DNA of 64,000 nt from Lysobacter antibioticus HS124 (GTDB lineage: Bacteria; Pseudomonadota; Gammaproteobacteria; Xanthomonadales; Xanthomonadaceae): positions 26,891 through 90,890 of the forward strand of contig NZ_HG424449.1 in the NCBI RefSeq assembly GCF_000336385.2, written 5' to 3'. Both the position numbers and the translations under genes were made by a program. The notes beneath the pieces are model-generated. The model was not told where the DNA came from and did not search any database. It was given only the letters and a program-made list of their open reading frames with translations. Positions 33,775 to 42,445 of this stretch are shown piece after piece. How positions within the stretch are numbered: position 1 is the stretch's first letter; every line of letters begins with the position of its first letter.

Positions 33775-35646
33775 ATGACCCCGAGCCGCCCCCGCTACCT
33801 GCGCGCCTCCCGCGCTGCGTTTACCGTCGCCCTGTCGCTCGCGCTGGGCGCGTTGCCGGCGTTCGCCGCCGAGCCCGCTGCCGAGTCCGTCGCCGCGCAG
33901 CGCAGCGAAGACGCGGTCGGCGCACGCTTCAAGGCGCTGTACACCCGCGAATGGAAATGGCGCCAGGCCCAGTTCGCCGGCGGCGACGACGAAGACGTGC
34001 AGGGCCAGCCCTCGGACAAGCTGCCCAAGGTCGACCCGGCCAGCCAGGCCGCGCGCGAGCGCTACTGGGCGCAGGTGATGGAGGAACTGGACGCGATCGA
34101 CAAGTCGCAGCTGCGCGGCGAGGACCCGGTCAACTACGAGGTGTTCCGCCAGCAGATCCAGAGCCTGCTCGCCAACCAGCGCCTGCGCAGCTGGGAAATG
34201 CCGTTCAACAGCGACAGCGCGTTTTGGACCAACCTGGGCTTCACCGCGCGCCGGCCGATCCGCGACGCCGAAGGCTATCGCCGCTACCTCGGCCAGTTGC
34301 GCGACATCCCGCGCTACTTCGACGAACAGATCGCCAACATGCGCGCCGGGCTCGACCGCGGCTACAGCGTGCCGCGCGCGACCCTGGGCGGGCGCGACGT
34401 CTCGATCAAGGAAGTGCTGGACGCCAAGCTTGAGGACAACCTGTTCTACACCCCGTTCAAGCAGATGCCGGCCAACCTGCCGGCGGCGGAACAGGCGCGG
34501 CTGCGCGCCGAGGCCGCGCGCGCGATCGACGAGGCGGTCTTGCCGGCGTATCGCAAGCTGCTCGCGTTCATGCGCGAGGAATACATGACCCGCGCACGCA
34601 CCACCCTGGCCGCCGAGGCCCTGCCCGACGGCGAGGCGCTGTACCGGGCGAAGATCCGCGAATACACCACGCTCGACCTGGCGCCGGCGCAGATCCACGA
34701 GATCGGCCTGGCCGAAGTGGCCAAGATCCGCGCGCAGATGGACCAGACCATCGCCAAGACCGGCTTCAAGGGCAGTTTCGCCGAATTCCTGCACTACCTG
34801 CGCACCGACCCCAAGTTCTATCCCAAGACCGGCGACGAGCTGCTGATGCGCGCGTCGTGGCTGGCCAAGCGCGTCGACGGACAGATCGGCGAGCTCATCG
34901 GTCTGTTGCCGCGCCAGCGTTTCGCGATCAAGCCGGTGCCGCCGGACCTGGCGCCGTTCTACACCGCCGGCCGCGGCGGCCGCGATGTGTACTTGCTCAA
35001 TACCTACGACCTGCCGTCGCGGCCCTTGTTCAACCTGGCCGCGTTGACCCTGCACGAATCGGCGCCGGGGCATTCGCTGCAGACCTCGCTGGCCGCCGAA
35101 CACGAGGGCCTGCCGGACTTCCGCCGCTACACCTATATCTCCGCCTATGGCGAGGGCTGGGCGCTGTATTCGGAGAAGCTCGGCATCGAGATGAACCTGT
35201 ACGACACGCCGTACGATTACTTCGGCTATCTGACCTACCAGATGTGGCGGGCCAGCCGGCTGGTGGTCGATACCGGCGTGCACCACCTGGGCTGGAGCCG
35301 CGAGCGCGCCCAGGCCTTCCTGCGCGACAACACCGCGCTCAGCGAGCACGAGATCCAGACCGAAGTCGACCGTTACATCGGCTGGCCGGGACAGGCCTTG
35401 TCGTACTACCTCGGGCAGATGAGCATCGAGCGCTCGCGGGCCAAGGCCGAGCAGGCGCTGGGCCGGGATTTCGACATCCGCGCCTTCCACGACGCGATCC
35501 TGGCCCTGGGCTCGGTACCGTTGCCGGTGCTGGAGCAGCGGGTGGACCGGTTCATCGTCGAGAGCCGCGAGAAGGCGGCGGCGAAGCAGGCCAAGGCGGC
35601 CGGTGCGGACAGCGGCAAGGCGGGAGCCGGCGGCGGCAGGCGCTGA
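33775..35646 (+). CDS. Exported DUF885 family metallopeptidase-like protein
   Basis: 623 residues from the ATG at 33775, which begins a signal peptide (SRAAFTVALSLALGALPAFAAE); an upstream ATG at 33730 would only prepend 15 residues. The DUF885 family shows an HExxPGH-type zinc motif, here His427-Glu428 to His433 (LHESAPGHSLQ), and downstream EGWALYSE, likely the third ligand. The fold resembles M32/M2-type gluzincins. The C-terminal 25 residues are Ala/Lys/Gly-rich. The family is often called a periplasmic dipeptidyl carboxypeptidase-like enzyme, but substrates are mostly unproven. Confidence 0.87.
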   Translation: MTPSRPRYLRASRAAFTVALSLALGALPAFAAEPAAESVAAQRSEDAVGARFKALYTREWKWRQAQFAGGDDEDVQGQPSDKLPKVDPASQAARERYWAQVMEELDAIDKSQLRGEDPVNYEVFRQQIQSLLANQRLRSWEMPFNSDSAFWTNLGFTARRPIRDAEGYRRYLGQLRDIPRYFDEQIANMRAGLDRGYSVPRATLGGRDVSIKEVLDAKLEDNLFYTPFKQMPANLPAAEQARLRAEAARAIDEAVLPAYRKLLAFMREEYMTRARTTLAAEALPDGEALYRAKIREYTTLDLAPAQIHEIGLAEVAKIRAQMDQTIAKTGFKGSFAEFLHYLRTDPKFYPKTGDELLMRASWLAKRVDGQIGELIGLLPRQRFAIKPVPPDLAPFYTAGRGGRDVYLLNTYDLPSRPLFNLAALTLHESAPGHSLQTSLAAEHEGLPDFRRYTYISAYGEGWALYSEKLGIEMNLYDTPYDYFGYLTYQMWRASRLVVDTGVHHLGWSRERAQAFLRDNTALSEHEIQTEVDRYIGWPGQALSYYLGQMSIERSRAKAEQALGRDFDIRAFHDAILALGSVPLPVLEQRVDRFIVESREKAAAKQAKAAGADSGKAGAGGGRR

Positions 35647-35660
35647 TCGTCGGCGGCGTT

Positions 35661-35690
35661 CCCCCTCCCTTTGAAAAAGGGCGCGGGGGA
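35661..35690. repeat. C5/T3-A5/G3 palindromic element (copy 3), terminator-like
   Basis: CCCTTT-GAA-AAAGGG hairpin within a larger C-rich/G-rich context just after the DUF885 stop. It is related to the elements at 13233 and 13361. Confidence 0.5.
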
Positions 35691-35911
35691 CGGGCTTCTG
35701 GTGCCATCGGGCCGCGCGCCCGCTCGACGCGCGCGGGCCGCGGAACAGCATGTGTCGCACTCTCCTGGCCGCGGCTTGCGGGCGCAGACATCCCCGCGCC
35801 GCGCCGTTCCTGCACGCGCTCTTGGCCGGCATTCGGCGAATGCCGTAGGCGATGTTTGCTGCGCGCGTCCCGGGGGCGCGACTCACGCCGCTCCTACCCC
35901 CGCAAGCGTGC

Positions 35912-36712
35912 TCAGCGCGCGTCGTCCGGCGCCGGCAAGCCCCAGTTGCGCCACAGCGCCCGGTACTGCGCTTGCGGCAACAGCGCGAACACCGGGCGCG
36001 ACTGCGGTCGCAGCCAGGCCAGCAGTTCGCTCATGCGGTCGGGGTCCATTGCGGTGCAGCCGGCGGTGGCCTCGCCGGGGGCCTTCCACAGATGGGCGAA
36101 GATGCAGCTGCCGGCGCCGCGCGCGCCGTCGGCGTTGTGTTCGATCACGAAGCCCTGGCGATAGCGTTGGTCGCCGTCGGCGTGCAGGTCGCGGCGCATC
36201 GGTTCGGTCGAACCGGCGACCGCGGCGGCGCCGACCTCGCGTGCGTCGACGATGCGGTTGTACAGCGGCGAATCGGCGACATCGATGCAGTAGTCCGACA
36301 CCGTCATCGCGCTGTAGGGCAGGGCGGTGGCGGCGTGTTCGGCGTAGCCGAAGGCGGTGCCGATGCGGAACAGGCCGGCCGGGGCGCGGCCGTCGCCCTC
36401 GCGCTTGACCGGGCCCGGTTCGCCGGCCGGCACTTGGTGCAGGCCGCGGCCCCAGGCCGAGCCGGCGCGGCCGACGGTGACCGCGGTGGCATCGCCGACC
36501 GCGCGCCAGCCGGCGCCGTCGCGTTCATAGCGTTGCAGGCGGCCGCCGCTGGCGTTCCAGTCGGCGGTCACCACCAGCACCAACTGCTGCGCCTGCTCCG
36601 GACCCGGGCCGGCGCGGTCGCCGCGGGTGGCGCAGGCGGCGGCCATCAGCGCCGAGGCGACGACAACGAGTGCGCGCAGACGGGCGCGGGAACGGGGCGG
36701 CAGGTCGGGCAT
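35912..36712 (-). CDS. L,D-transpeptidase (YkuD)-like lipoprotein
   Basis: 266 residues. Signal peptide with lipobox MAAAC (lipidation at Cys27). The YkuD-type active site appears in FAHLWKAPGEATAGCTAM, with the histidine upstream and Cys of GC in the S/H-x-GC-[TIV] arrangement. The N-terminal half resembles the YafK/DpaA-like branch, which makes or removes peptidoglycan cross-links or anchors. GAGGAC precedes the ATG at 36712. It lies downstream of the RpiR and dipeptide-epimerase genes on the same strand, after a gap of 284 bp, so membership of that operon is uncertain. Confidence 0.85.
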   Translation of the reverse strand: MPDLPPRSRARLRALVVVASALMAAACATRGDRAGPGPEQAQQLVLVVTADWNASGGRLQRYERDGAGWRAVGDATAVTVGRAGSAWGRGLHQVPAGEPGPVKREGDGRAPAGLFRIGTAFGYAEHAATALPYSAMTVSDYCIDVADSPLYNRIVDAREVGAAAVAGSTEPMRRDLHADGDQRYRQGFVIEHNADGARGAGSCIFAHLWKAPGEATAGCTAMDPDRMSELLAWLRPQSRPVFALLPQAQYRALWRNWGLPAPDDAR

Positions 36713-36996
36713 GGCGGGTCCTCGCGGAACATCGGGGCAGTCGTCGCTCGGGGTGGGGCGGCCCGGATCGGGCGCATCGGATCGGGCGTACTCAATCGAG
36801 CATCACGTATCGAGCGTACCCGAACCGGGCGAGGCGGGACCGGCAGCGTCCGAACCGGCCGGCGAAGCCTGGCGCGTCGGCGCCGAACGGCGGCGTCCGT
36901 CGAGGCGGATGCCCTTCGCCCCGGACGCGCCGGTGCCAGTCGCCTCCGCTTCCCGGCCGGCCGCGCCGTCGCGCGCTCCGCGACCCGCCCCGGGGC

Positions 36997-37845
36997 TCAG
37001 GTGTCGAGCATGTCCTGGATCCGCTCGGCGCTGCTGTCGAGCTGACTGAGCCGGCCCTGCCCGTGCTCGCACAGCAGGATGAAGATCAGGTCGAGCAACT
37101 GCTGCAGCGCCGATTGGTACAGCAACGGCTCGATATGCGCGCGTTCGTCGTGGGCCGAAACCAGCAACGCGTAATCGGCGTGGGCGCGCAGCGGGTTGGG
37201 CGTGTGCCGGGTCACCGACACTACCTTGCCGCCGGTCGCGGCGAAGCTGCGCGCCAGGTGGCAGAGCACGGTCTGCTTGCCGAACTCGGAAAACACCAGC
37301 AGCACGTCCTGGGCGTTGGCGCTGGCGGTGCTGGCGGTCATCAGCACCGGATCGAAATGGTGCACGCCGAGGATGCCGATCATCGCCAGCTTCAGCGCCA
37401 GCGCGCGTGCCGGGATGCCGTCCTCGCCCAGGCCGATGATGAACACCCGGCGCGCGTTCTGCACCGCCTCGGCGATGGCTTCGATGCGCTCGGGCGGGTT
37501 GATCAGCCGGGTCTCTTCCTCGGCGCGGGTCTTGGCGTGCCACAGGCGTTCGGCCAGGGCAACGTGCGGATCGGTATCGATGGCCTCGGCCACCGCGCCT
37601 TCGTCCTGGGCGTCGCCGCGCGCCACCGCCTCGCCGATCGAGTACTTGAGGTCGGGGTAGCCCTTGAAGCCGAGCTTCTGGCTGAACTTGACCACGCTCG
37701 ACTGGCTGATGCCCAGCGCGTTGGCCAGCTGCTGCGAGGAATAGTCGCGCAGCAGGTGCGCGTTCTCCAGCAGGTAATCGGCGATCCGGCGTTCGATCGC
37801 CGACATCTGGTCGCGTTCGGAGCGGATCTTGAGCAAGGGCGACAT
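36997..37845 (-). CDS. MurR/RpiR family transcriptional regulator of the peptidoglycan-peptide cluster
   Basis: 282 residues. HTH_6 domain (residues about 1-75: SAIERRIADYLLENAHLLRDYSSQQLANALGISQSSVVKFSQKLG) and SIS domain (about 125-250: ARRVFIIGLGEDGIPARALA). The start at 37845 begins the conserved fold. MurR-type members sense MurNAc 6-phosphate or other cell-wall sugars. It lies 77 bp downstream of the dipeptide epimerase gene. It probably acts on the GAATA-type sites at 40721-40764, between the two divergent arms of the cluster. Effector unknown. Confidence 0.9.
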   Translation of the reverse strand: MSPLLKIRSERDQMSAIERRIADYLLENAHLLRDYSSQQLANALGISQSSVVKFSQKLGFKGYPDLKYSIGEAVARGDAQDEGAVAEAIDTDPHVALAERLWHAKTRAEEETRLINPPERIEAIAEAVQNARRVFIIGLGEDGIPARALALKLAMIGILGVHHFDPVLMTASTASANAQDVLLVFSEFGKQTVLCHLARSFAATGGKVVSVTRHTPNPLRAHADYALLVSAHDERAHIEPLLYQSALQQLLDLIFILLCEHGQGRLSQLDSSAERIQDMLDT

Positions 37846-37922
37846 CGGCGGGTCCGGTCCTGTGCAGCGGTCCTGTTCGGCGGTACGGGCGAAGCGGGGG
37901 CCGGCGGCCAGCCCCGGCGGAG

Positions 37923-39020
37923 TCAGGCCGGCAACGGCTCCAACCCGCGGATCTCGCGGATGCCCAGCCCGGGCGCGTCGGTGACGGTGATCTCCGACTC
38001 GTTGAAGATAACCCCGCCGTCGACAGGATTGAATGCGCACAGCGAGGGACCGTCCAGGTCGACCTTGGTGATCACATTGGCCTTGGCCACCGCCAGGTGG
38101 ACGGCGGCGGCGACGCTGATGCTGGTCTCGATCATGCAGCCGATCATGCAGTCGACGCCGTACATCGCCGCGATGTCGGCGATCTGGATCGCCTTGGACA
38201 AGCCGCCGGTCTTCATCAGCTTGATGTTGATGATGTCCGCCGCGCGCATCCGGATCAGGTCGATGACCTCGGCCGGGCCGAACACGCTCTCGTCGGCCAT
38301 GATCGGGGTGTGGACCCGGTCGGTCACGTACTTCATCCCGTCCAGGTCCTGGGCCTTGACCGGTTGCTCGACCAGTTCGAGACGCACGCCCGCATCTTCC
38401 AGGGTCTGGAGCGCGTACACCGCCTGCTTGGCGGTCCAGCCCTGGTTGGCGTCCAGGCGCAGCAGGGCGCGGCCTTCGACCGCGGCGTAGATCGCCTTGA
38501 CCCGCTCGATGTCGACGCCGATGTCCTTGCCGACCTTGATCTTCAGCGACTCGAAGCCGCGGTCGCAGGCGGCGATCGAGTCGGCGACCATTTTCTCGAT
38601 GTAGTCGACGCTGATGGTGATGTCGGTGGTGATGACCGGATCGCCGCCGCCGAGCATCTTGTACAACGGCGCGCCGTAGAGTTGGCCGAACAGGTCGTAG
38701 ACCGCGATCTCGACCGCGGCCTTGGCGCTGGAGTTCTTCTCGATCGCGCCCTGGATCAGGCCGGTGATGCGGTTGAGGTTGGCGATCTCCTGGCCGATCA
38801 GGCGCGGCGAGATGAACTTGCGGATCGCCTCGACGATCGAGCCGTGGGTGTCGCCGGTGATCACCGCCGTCGCCGGCGCCTCGCCGTAGCCGATATGGCC
38901 GGTGTCGGTATGGATGGTCACGACGATGTCCTCGACCGTATCGACGGTGCGCAATGCGGTCTTGAACGGCGTCTTGAGCGGTACCCGCAGCATGCCGAAT
39001 CGGATGTCGGTGATCTTCAT
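37923..39020 (-). CDS. Dipeptide epimerase (L-Ala-D/L-Glu epimerase-like, enolase superfamily)
   Basis: 365 residues. Enolase-superfamily muconate-lactonising subgroup. The KxK motif (Lys160, Lys162 in SLKIKVG), metal ligands Asp190 (LDANQGW), Glu218 (VEQP) and Asp243 (ADES), and Lys267 (NIKLMKTGG) are all in place. N-terminal LKTPFKTALRTVDTVED is the substrate-specificity loop typical of L-Ala-D/L-Glu epimerases. It interconverts L-Ala-D-Glu and L-Ala-L-Glu in murein peptide recycling. Neighbouring NlpC/P60 endopeptidase and RpiR genes support that role. Confidence 0.92.
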   Translation of the reverse strand: MKITDIRFGMLRVPLKTPFKTALRTVDTVEDIVVTIHTDTGHIGYGEAPATAVITGDTHGSIVEAIRKFISPRLIGQEIANLNRITGLIQGAIEKNSSAKAAVEIAVYDLFGQLYGAPLYKMLGGGDPVITTDITISVDYIEKMVADSIAACDRGFESLKIKVGKDIGVDIERVKAIYAAVEGRALLRLDANQGWTAKQAVYALQTLEDAGVRLELVEQPVKAQDLDGMKYVTDRVHTPIMADESVFGPAEVIDLIRMRAADIINIKLMKTGGLSKAIQIADIAAMYGVDCMIGCMIETSISVAAAVHLAVAKANVITKVDLDGPSLCAFNPVDGGVIFNESEITVTDAPGLGIREIRGLEPLPA

Positions 39021-39179
39021 GTGGTCGATGGTCTGGACTGGTTCGTCGGTCGGAGAAGAGAGGAGAGGCGCGCGAGCGGCGGAAAGTTCACTATCCGGGC
39101 GCGCACGAAGGCGTGAAGCCGGGCCGGCGCGGGGCGCGGCGGGCGTGCGGGGCGGCTCGTCCTGAGCGCGGGCGCAGGC

Positions 39180-40613
39180 TCATGGACGGATCCGCTGGAT
39201 GCTGGTGATGCGGTCCACGGTAGGTTGTTCGCGATCGAACAGCAGCGGCACCAGCGGCGTCACCGACACGCCGTTGAGCCGCACCCGGGCCAGTTCGCCG
39301 GTGCGGTCGCGGAAGGTGATGCCGGTGGTGTCGTGGATCACGTAGGGCCAGCCGTCCTGGTGGCCGACCACCATCATCACGTGGCCGGGGATGTAGATCA
39401 GGTCGCCTACCTGCAACGTCTTGAGCAGCGCCAGGCGGTCGTCGTGGCCGAGGTCGTCGGCCAGGTCGATGCGGTTCAGCGCGGGGCTGACCGCCTGGTC
39501 GCGGGTGTTGCGCGGCAGCTGCACGCCGAAGCTGCGGTAGATCTCCGACACGAAGCCGCTGCAGTCGCGAGTGTTGTAGGAGTGGCCCCAGCCGTAACGC
39601 TCGCCGAAGAACTTGAAGCCTTGCCGGACCAGGTGGGCCTGAGTCAGCGGCAAGTAGTCGGACGCGGTGTCGGCGGTGCGCGGCAGCAGGGCGGGGGAAA
39701 ACTTCAGCCGGCCGGCGTCGTCGCGATACGGAAGCTCGATCACATGCGAAGCGTAATGGTGTTGGCCGTTGACCTCGCGTTGCGCCGGCCAGTCGGCCAG
39801 CCACGGCACGCGCACGCCCATCTCCAGTTGCACGTCGGACACGCCGGGCTGCTCGGGCGTGTGCACGGTGCGGGCGGTGGCGCCGGTGACGATGCGGTAC
39901 GGGGTCTTGCGCACATAGGCGAAGATCTCGCCGGCCTCGCCCTCGGCGATGCGGTCCTTCTCGACCCAGGCCGCATACAGTTCGCTGACCACGAACCAGT
40001 ACCGGCCGTCCGCGCTTTCGTGCACGATCGCCACCGGCGTGCCGGGGAACAGCGCGCTTTCCTGGAATCGGTCGATGTCGGTGTCGCCGCGGCTGGTGAA
40101 CACCCGCAGCCGGGTCGGGAAGGTGCGCAGATCGGCGCGGCGCACCACCATGCCGTAGCGGCGCGGTTGCTGCGCCGGGATCGCGTCCAGCGCCAGGCCG
40201 TCGCTCAGCGCCTGCAGCGTCGCCGCGGGCACGGCGTCGCCGCGTTCGTCGTACAGGGTCTCCTCGCGCGGTTGCGACAGGGCCTGGATCCAGGCCCGCA
40301 CCTGTTCGCGCGGCAGCCGTGCCGGCAGCTGTTCGATGTCGTGCACCGAAGGGTCGAGTTCGCGCAGGCGCCGGTTCTGCGCGGCGATCGCGGCGCGGTC
40401 GAGGATGGGGGTATCGGGATGGGTCTGCTGGCGGACCCAGTAGTCGGCGTTCAATTGCCCCTCCTCGATGCCGATCACGCCGGTCGCCGGCGGCCGCGCC
40501 TGCGCGGTCAGGCCCAGCGTCAGGGCGACGGCGAGGGTGCCGCTCCACAGCGCGGCGGTGCGACGGGCGCCTGACGGGCGGCCGGCGGGTGGCTGGCGGA
40601 AAGCGCTACGCAT
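39180..40613 (-). CDS. Exported SH3-NlpC/P60 peptidoglycan endopeptidase (YkfC-like)
   Basis: 477 residues from the ATG at 40613, which opens a signal peptide (TAALWSGTLAVALTLGLTAQA). SH3-like segments occupy about 180-290 (RYGMVVRRADLRTFPT, ALFPGTPVAIVHESADGRYWFVVSELYAAWV). The NlpC/P60 domain follows with Cys351 (RDCSGFVSEIYRSFG) and His411 (GHVMMVVG). YkfC/DPP-VI enzymes release L-Ala-gamma-D-Glu from muropeptides, the substrate of the epimerase encoded 159 bp downstream. It is divergent from the transglutaminase/TonB receptor arm. Confidence 0.9.
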   Translation of the reverse strand: MRSAFRQPPAGRPSGARRTAALWSGTLAVALTLGLTAQARPPATGVIGIEEGQLNADYWVRQQTHPDTPILDRAAIAAQNRRLRELDPSVHDIEQLPARLPREQVRAWIQALSQPREETLYDERGDAVPAATLQALSDGLALDAIPAQQPRRYGMVVRRADLRTFPTRLRVFTSRGDTDIDRFQESALFPGTPVAIVHESADGRYWFVVSELYAAWVEKDRIAEGEAGEIFAYVRKTPYRIVTGATARTVHTPEQPGVSDVQLEMGVRVPWLADWPAQREVNGQHHYASHVIELPYRDDAGRLKFSPALLPRTADTASDYLPLTQAHLVRQGFKFFGERYGWGHSYNTRDCSGFVSEIYRSFGVQLPRNTRDQAVSPALNRIDLADDLGHDDRLALLKTLQVGDLIYIPGHVMMVVGHQDGWPYVIHDTTGITFRDRTGELARVRLNGVSVTPLVPLLFDREQPTVDRITSIQRIRP

Positions 40614-40720
40614 CGCTGCATGCTCCGGGTGCGCCGGATCGGTCCGGACGCCTGCTCGGCCCGATGCCGGTCGTCCGGCACCGACCCGTAACGCCAACCG
40701 TGCGCGCCGGGTCGATCCGA

Positions 40721-40764
40721 GAATACATATTTCCAGGCGTGAATAGATAGAGAATATTTTATTG
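40721..40764. promoter_or_regulatory. GAATA/TATTC-type candidate operators in divergent promoter
   Basis: GAATACATATTTC (40721-40733), GAATAGATAG (40741-40750) and GAATATTTTATTG (40752-40764). The last is a near-perfect palindrome. The sites are spaced about two and one helical turns in an AT-rich island between the NlpC/P60 and transglutaminase genes. RpiR/MurR control is inferred. Confidence 0.5.
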
Positions 40765-40828
40765 ACCACGCCCACCGCCCATGTTACACAGCCATGAACC
40801 GATGGCCCCCGCGTGGGTGACACCAGGT

Positions 40829-42403
40829 ATGGATCCCGTGACTGACCTGCTGTTTATCGCTCCCCGCGCGAGGGCCATCGCTTTGCCTGCGCGGCGCAGC
40901 CGTTCGGCTGCGCTGGCCCTGGGGCTGGCGTTCGCGTTGCCGGCGGCGCTGGTGCTGGACCTGATCGTGCCTGCCTGGGCAGCGCAGAGCGAGGCCGGCG
41001 CCGATGCCGCCGCCTCGGCTTCGCGCCAGGCCGAGCAAGCCCTGGCCGCGATCCGCGCCCTGATCGACGGCGGCGACTTCCGCGACGCCGCGGCGCGCAT
41101 CGAACGCTCGCTCAGCCTGCCTGGGCTCAGCCCCAAGCTGCGCCGGGCGATCGCCTTCGAACGCGAGCGCATGCGCCGCATCCGCCTGGATTTCAGCCTC
41201 GACCGCGAGCAGGCCCAGGCCAAGTTGCGCACTCAGATTCCCGACCTGCGCGGCGAGGAATTCGCCGCCTGGGACCGCGCCGGCTTGCTCGAGCACCAGG
41301 TCATCGACGGCGACAAGCGTTACTTCCAGCGCGCCCCGTCGAACCTGTTCCGGCTCAGCGACGAGGCGCTGAAGCGGCGCCGCGCGGACGCCAAGCCGCT
41401 CAGCGTGGGGCCGATGGAGCGGCTCAACCCGCATCATGCCGAGGTCCGCGACGCCGCGCTGGAGCGCGGTTACGGCGCGCCGCGGCGGGTGCGCATCACC
41501 CACTCGCTGACCGTCGCCGCCGATGCGGTGCCGGCCGGGCAGCGCCTGCGCGCCTGGCTGCCGTACCCGCGCGCGATCGCGCACCAGCAAGAGGCGATCG
41601 ACTTCCTCGCCAGCGTCCCGGCGCAGCACCGCATCGCGCCGGAGTCGGCGTCGCAGCGCACGGTCTATCTGGAACAGGTCGCGCACGCCGGCCGGCCGAC
41701 CCGGTTCGAAGTCCGCTACGAACTCACCGTCTACGGTCAGTACCGGGCGATCGACCCGGACAACGTGATCGCCGCGCCGGTCGACGACGAGACCCGGCCG
41801 CATCTGGGCGAACGCCTGCCGCACGAGGCCCATACCGAGGCGCTGCGCAAGTTCTCGCGCGAGGTCGTCGGCGACGAGACCCGGCCGTACTACATCGCCA
41901 AGAAACTCTACGCCGCCGTGGACCGCATTCCCTGGGCCGGCGCGCGCGAGTACTCGACGATCTCCAACATCTCCGACTACGCCCTGCACGCCGGCCATGC
42001 CGACTGCGGCCAGCAGACGTTGCTGCTGATGGCGCTGCTGCGGCTCAACGGCATCCCCGCGCGCTGGCAGTCCGGCTGGGTGTTCGGCGACGACGGCTAC
42101 ACCAACATGCACGACTGGGCCTGGATGTACCTGGCGCCGTACGGCTGGGTGCCGGTGGACGTGACCACCGGGCGCTTCGACAGCGCCGATCCGCAATTGG
42201 CCGATTTCTACTTCGGCGGCCTGGACGCGTACCGGGTGGCCTACAACGACGATTACGGCCGCGAGTTCGTTCCGGCCAAGACGCACGAACGCTCCGAAAC
42301 CGTGGATTCGCAACGGGGCGAGGTCGAGTGGGAAGGGGGAAATCTCTACTTCGACCAGTGGGACTACGACTACCAAGCGCAGGTGCTGCCCGCAACGAAG
42401 TAA
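40829..42403 (+). CDS. Exported transglutaminase-like (papain-fold) protein
   Basis: 524 residues from the ATG at 40829; ATGs at 40781 and 40802 are possible but precede the hydrophobic signal (SAALALGLAFALPAALVLDLIVPAWA). The transglutaminase core has the triad Cys393 (GHADCGQQTLLLMALLRLNG), His428 (NMHDWAWMY) and Asp444 (VPVDVTTG). These bacterial members are usually proteases or peptide ligases of unknown target. The TonB-dependent receptor gene starts 42 bp downstream. The cluster suggests action on peptidoglycan-derived peptides before uptake. Confidence 0.87.
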   Translation: MDPVTDLLFIAPRARAIALPARRSRSAALALGLAFALPAALVLDLIVPAWAAQSEAGADAAASASRQAEQALAAIRALIDGGDFRDAAARIERSLSLPGLSPKLRRAIAFERERMRRIRLDFSLDREQAQAKLRTQIPDLRGEEFAAWDRAGLLEHQVIDGDKRYFQRAPSNLFRLSDEALKRRRADAKPLSVGPMERLNPHHAEVRDAALERGYGAPRRVRITHSLTVAADAVPAGQRLRAWLPYPRAIAHQQEAIDFLASVPAQHRIAPESASQRTVYLEQVAHAGRPTRFEVRYELTVYGQYRAIDPDNVIAAPVDDETRPHLGERLPHEAHTEALRKFSREVVGDETRPYYIAKKLYAAVDRIPWAGAREYSTISNISDYALHAGHADCGQQTLLLMALLRLNGIPARWQSGWVFGDDGYTNMHDWAWMYLAPYGWVPVDVTTGRFDSADPQLADFYFGGLDAYRVAYNDDYGREFVPAKTHERSETVDSQRGEVEWEGGNLYFDQWDYDYQAQVLPATK

Positions 42404-42445
42404 GCCCGCGGCCCGCGTCAACCATTGAGGGGAGGAAGTGCGGTG

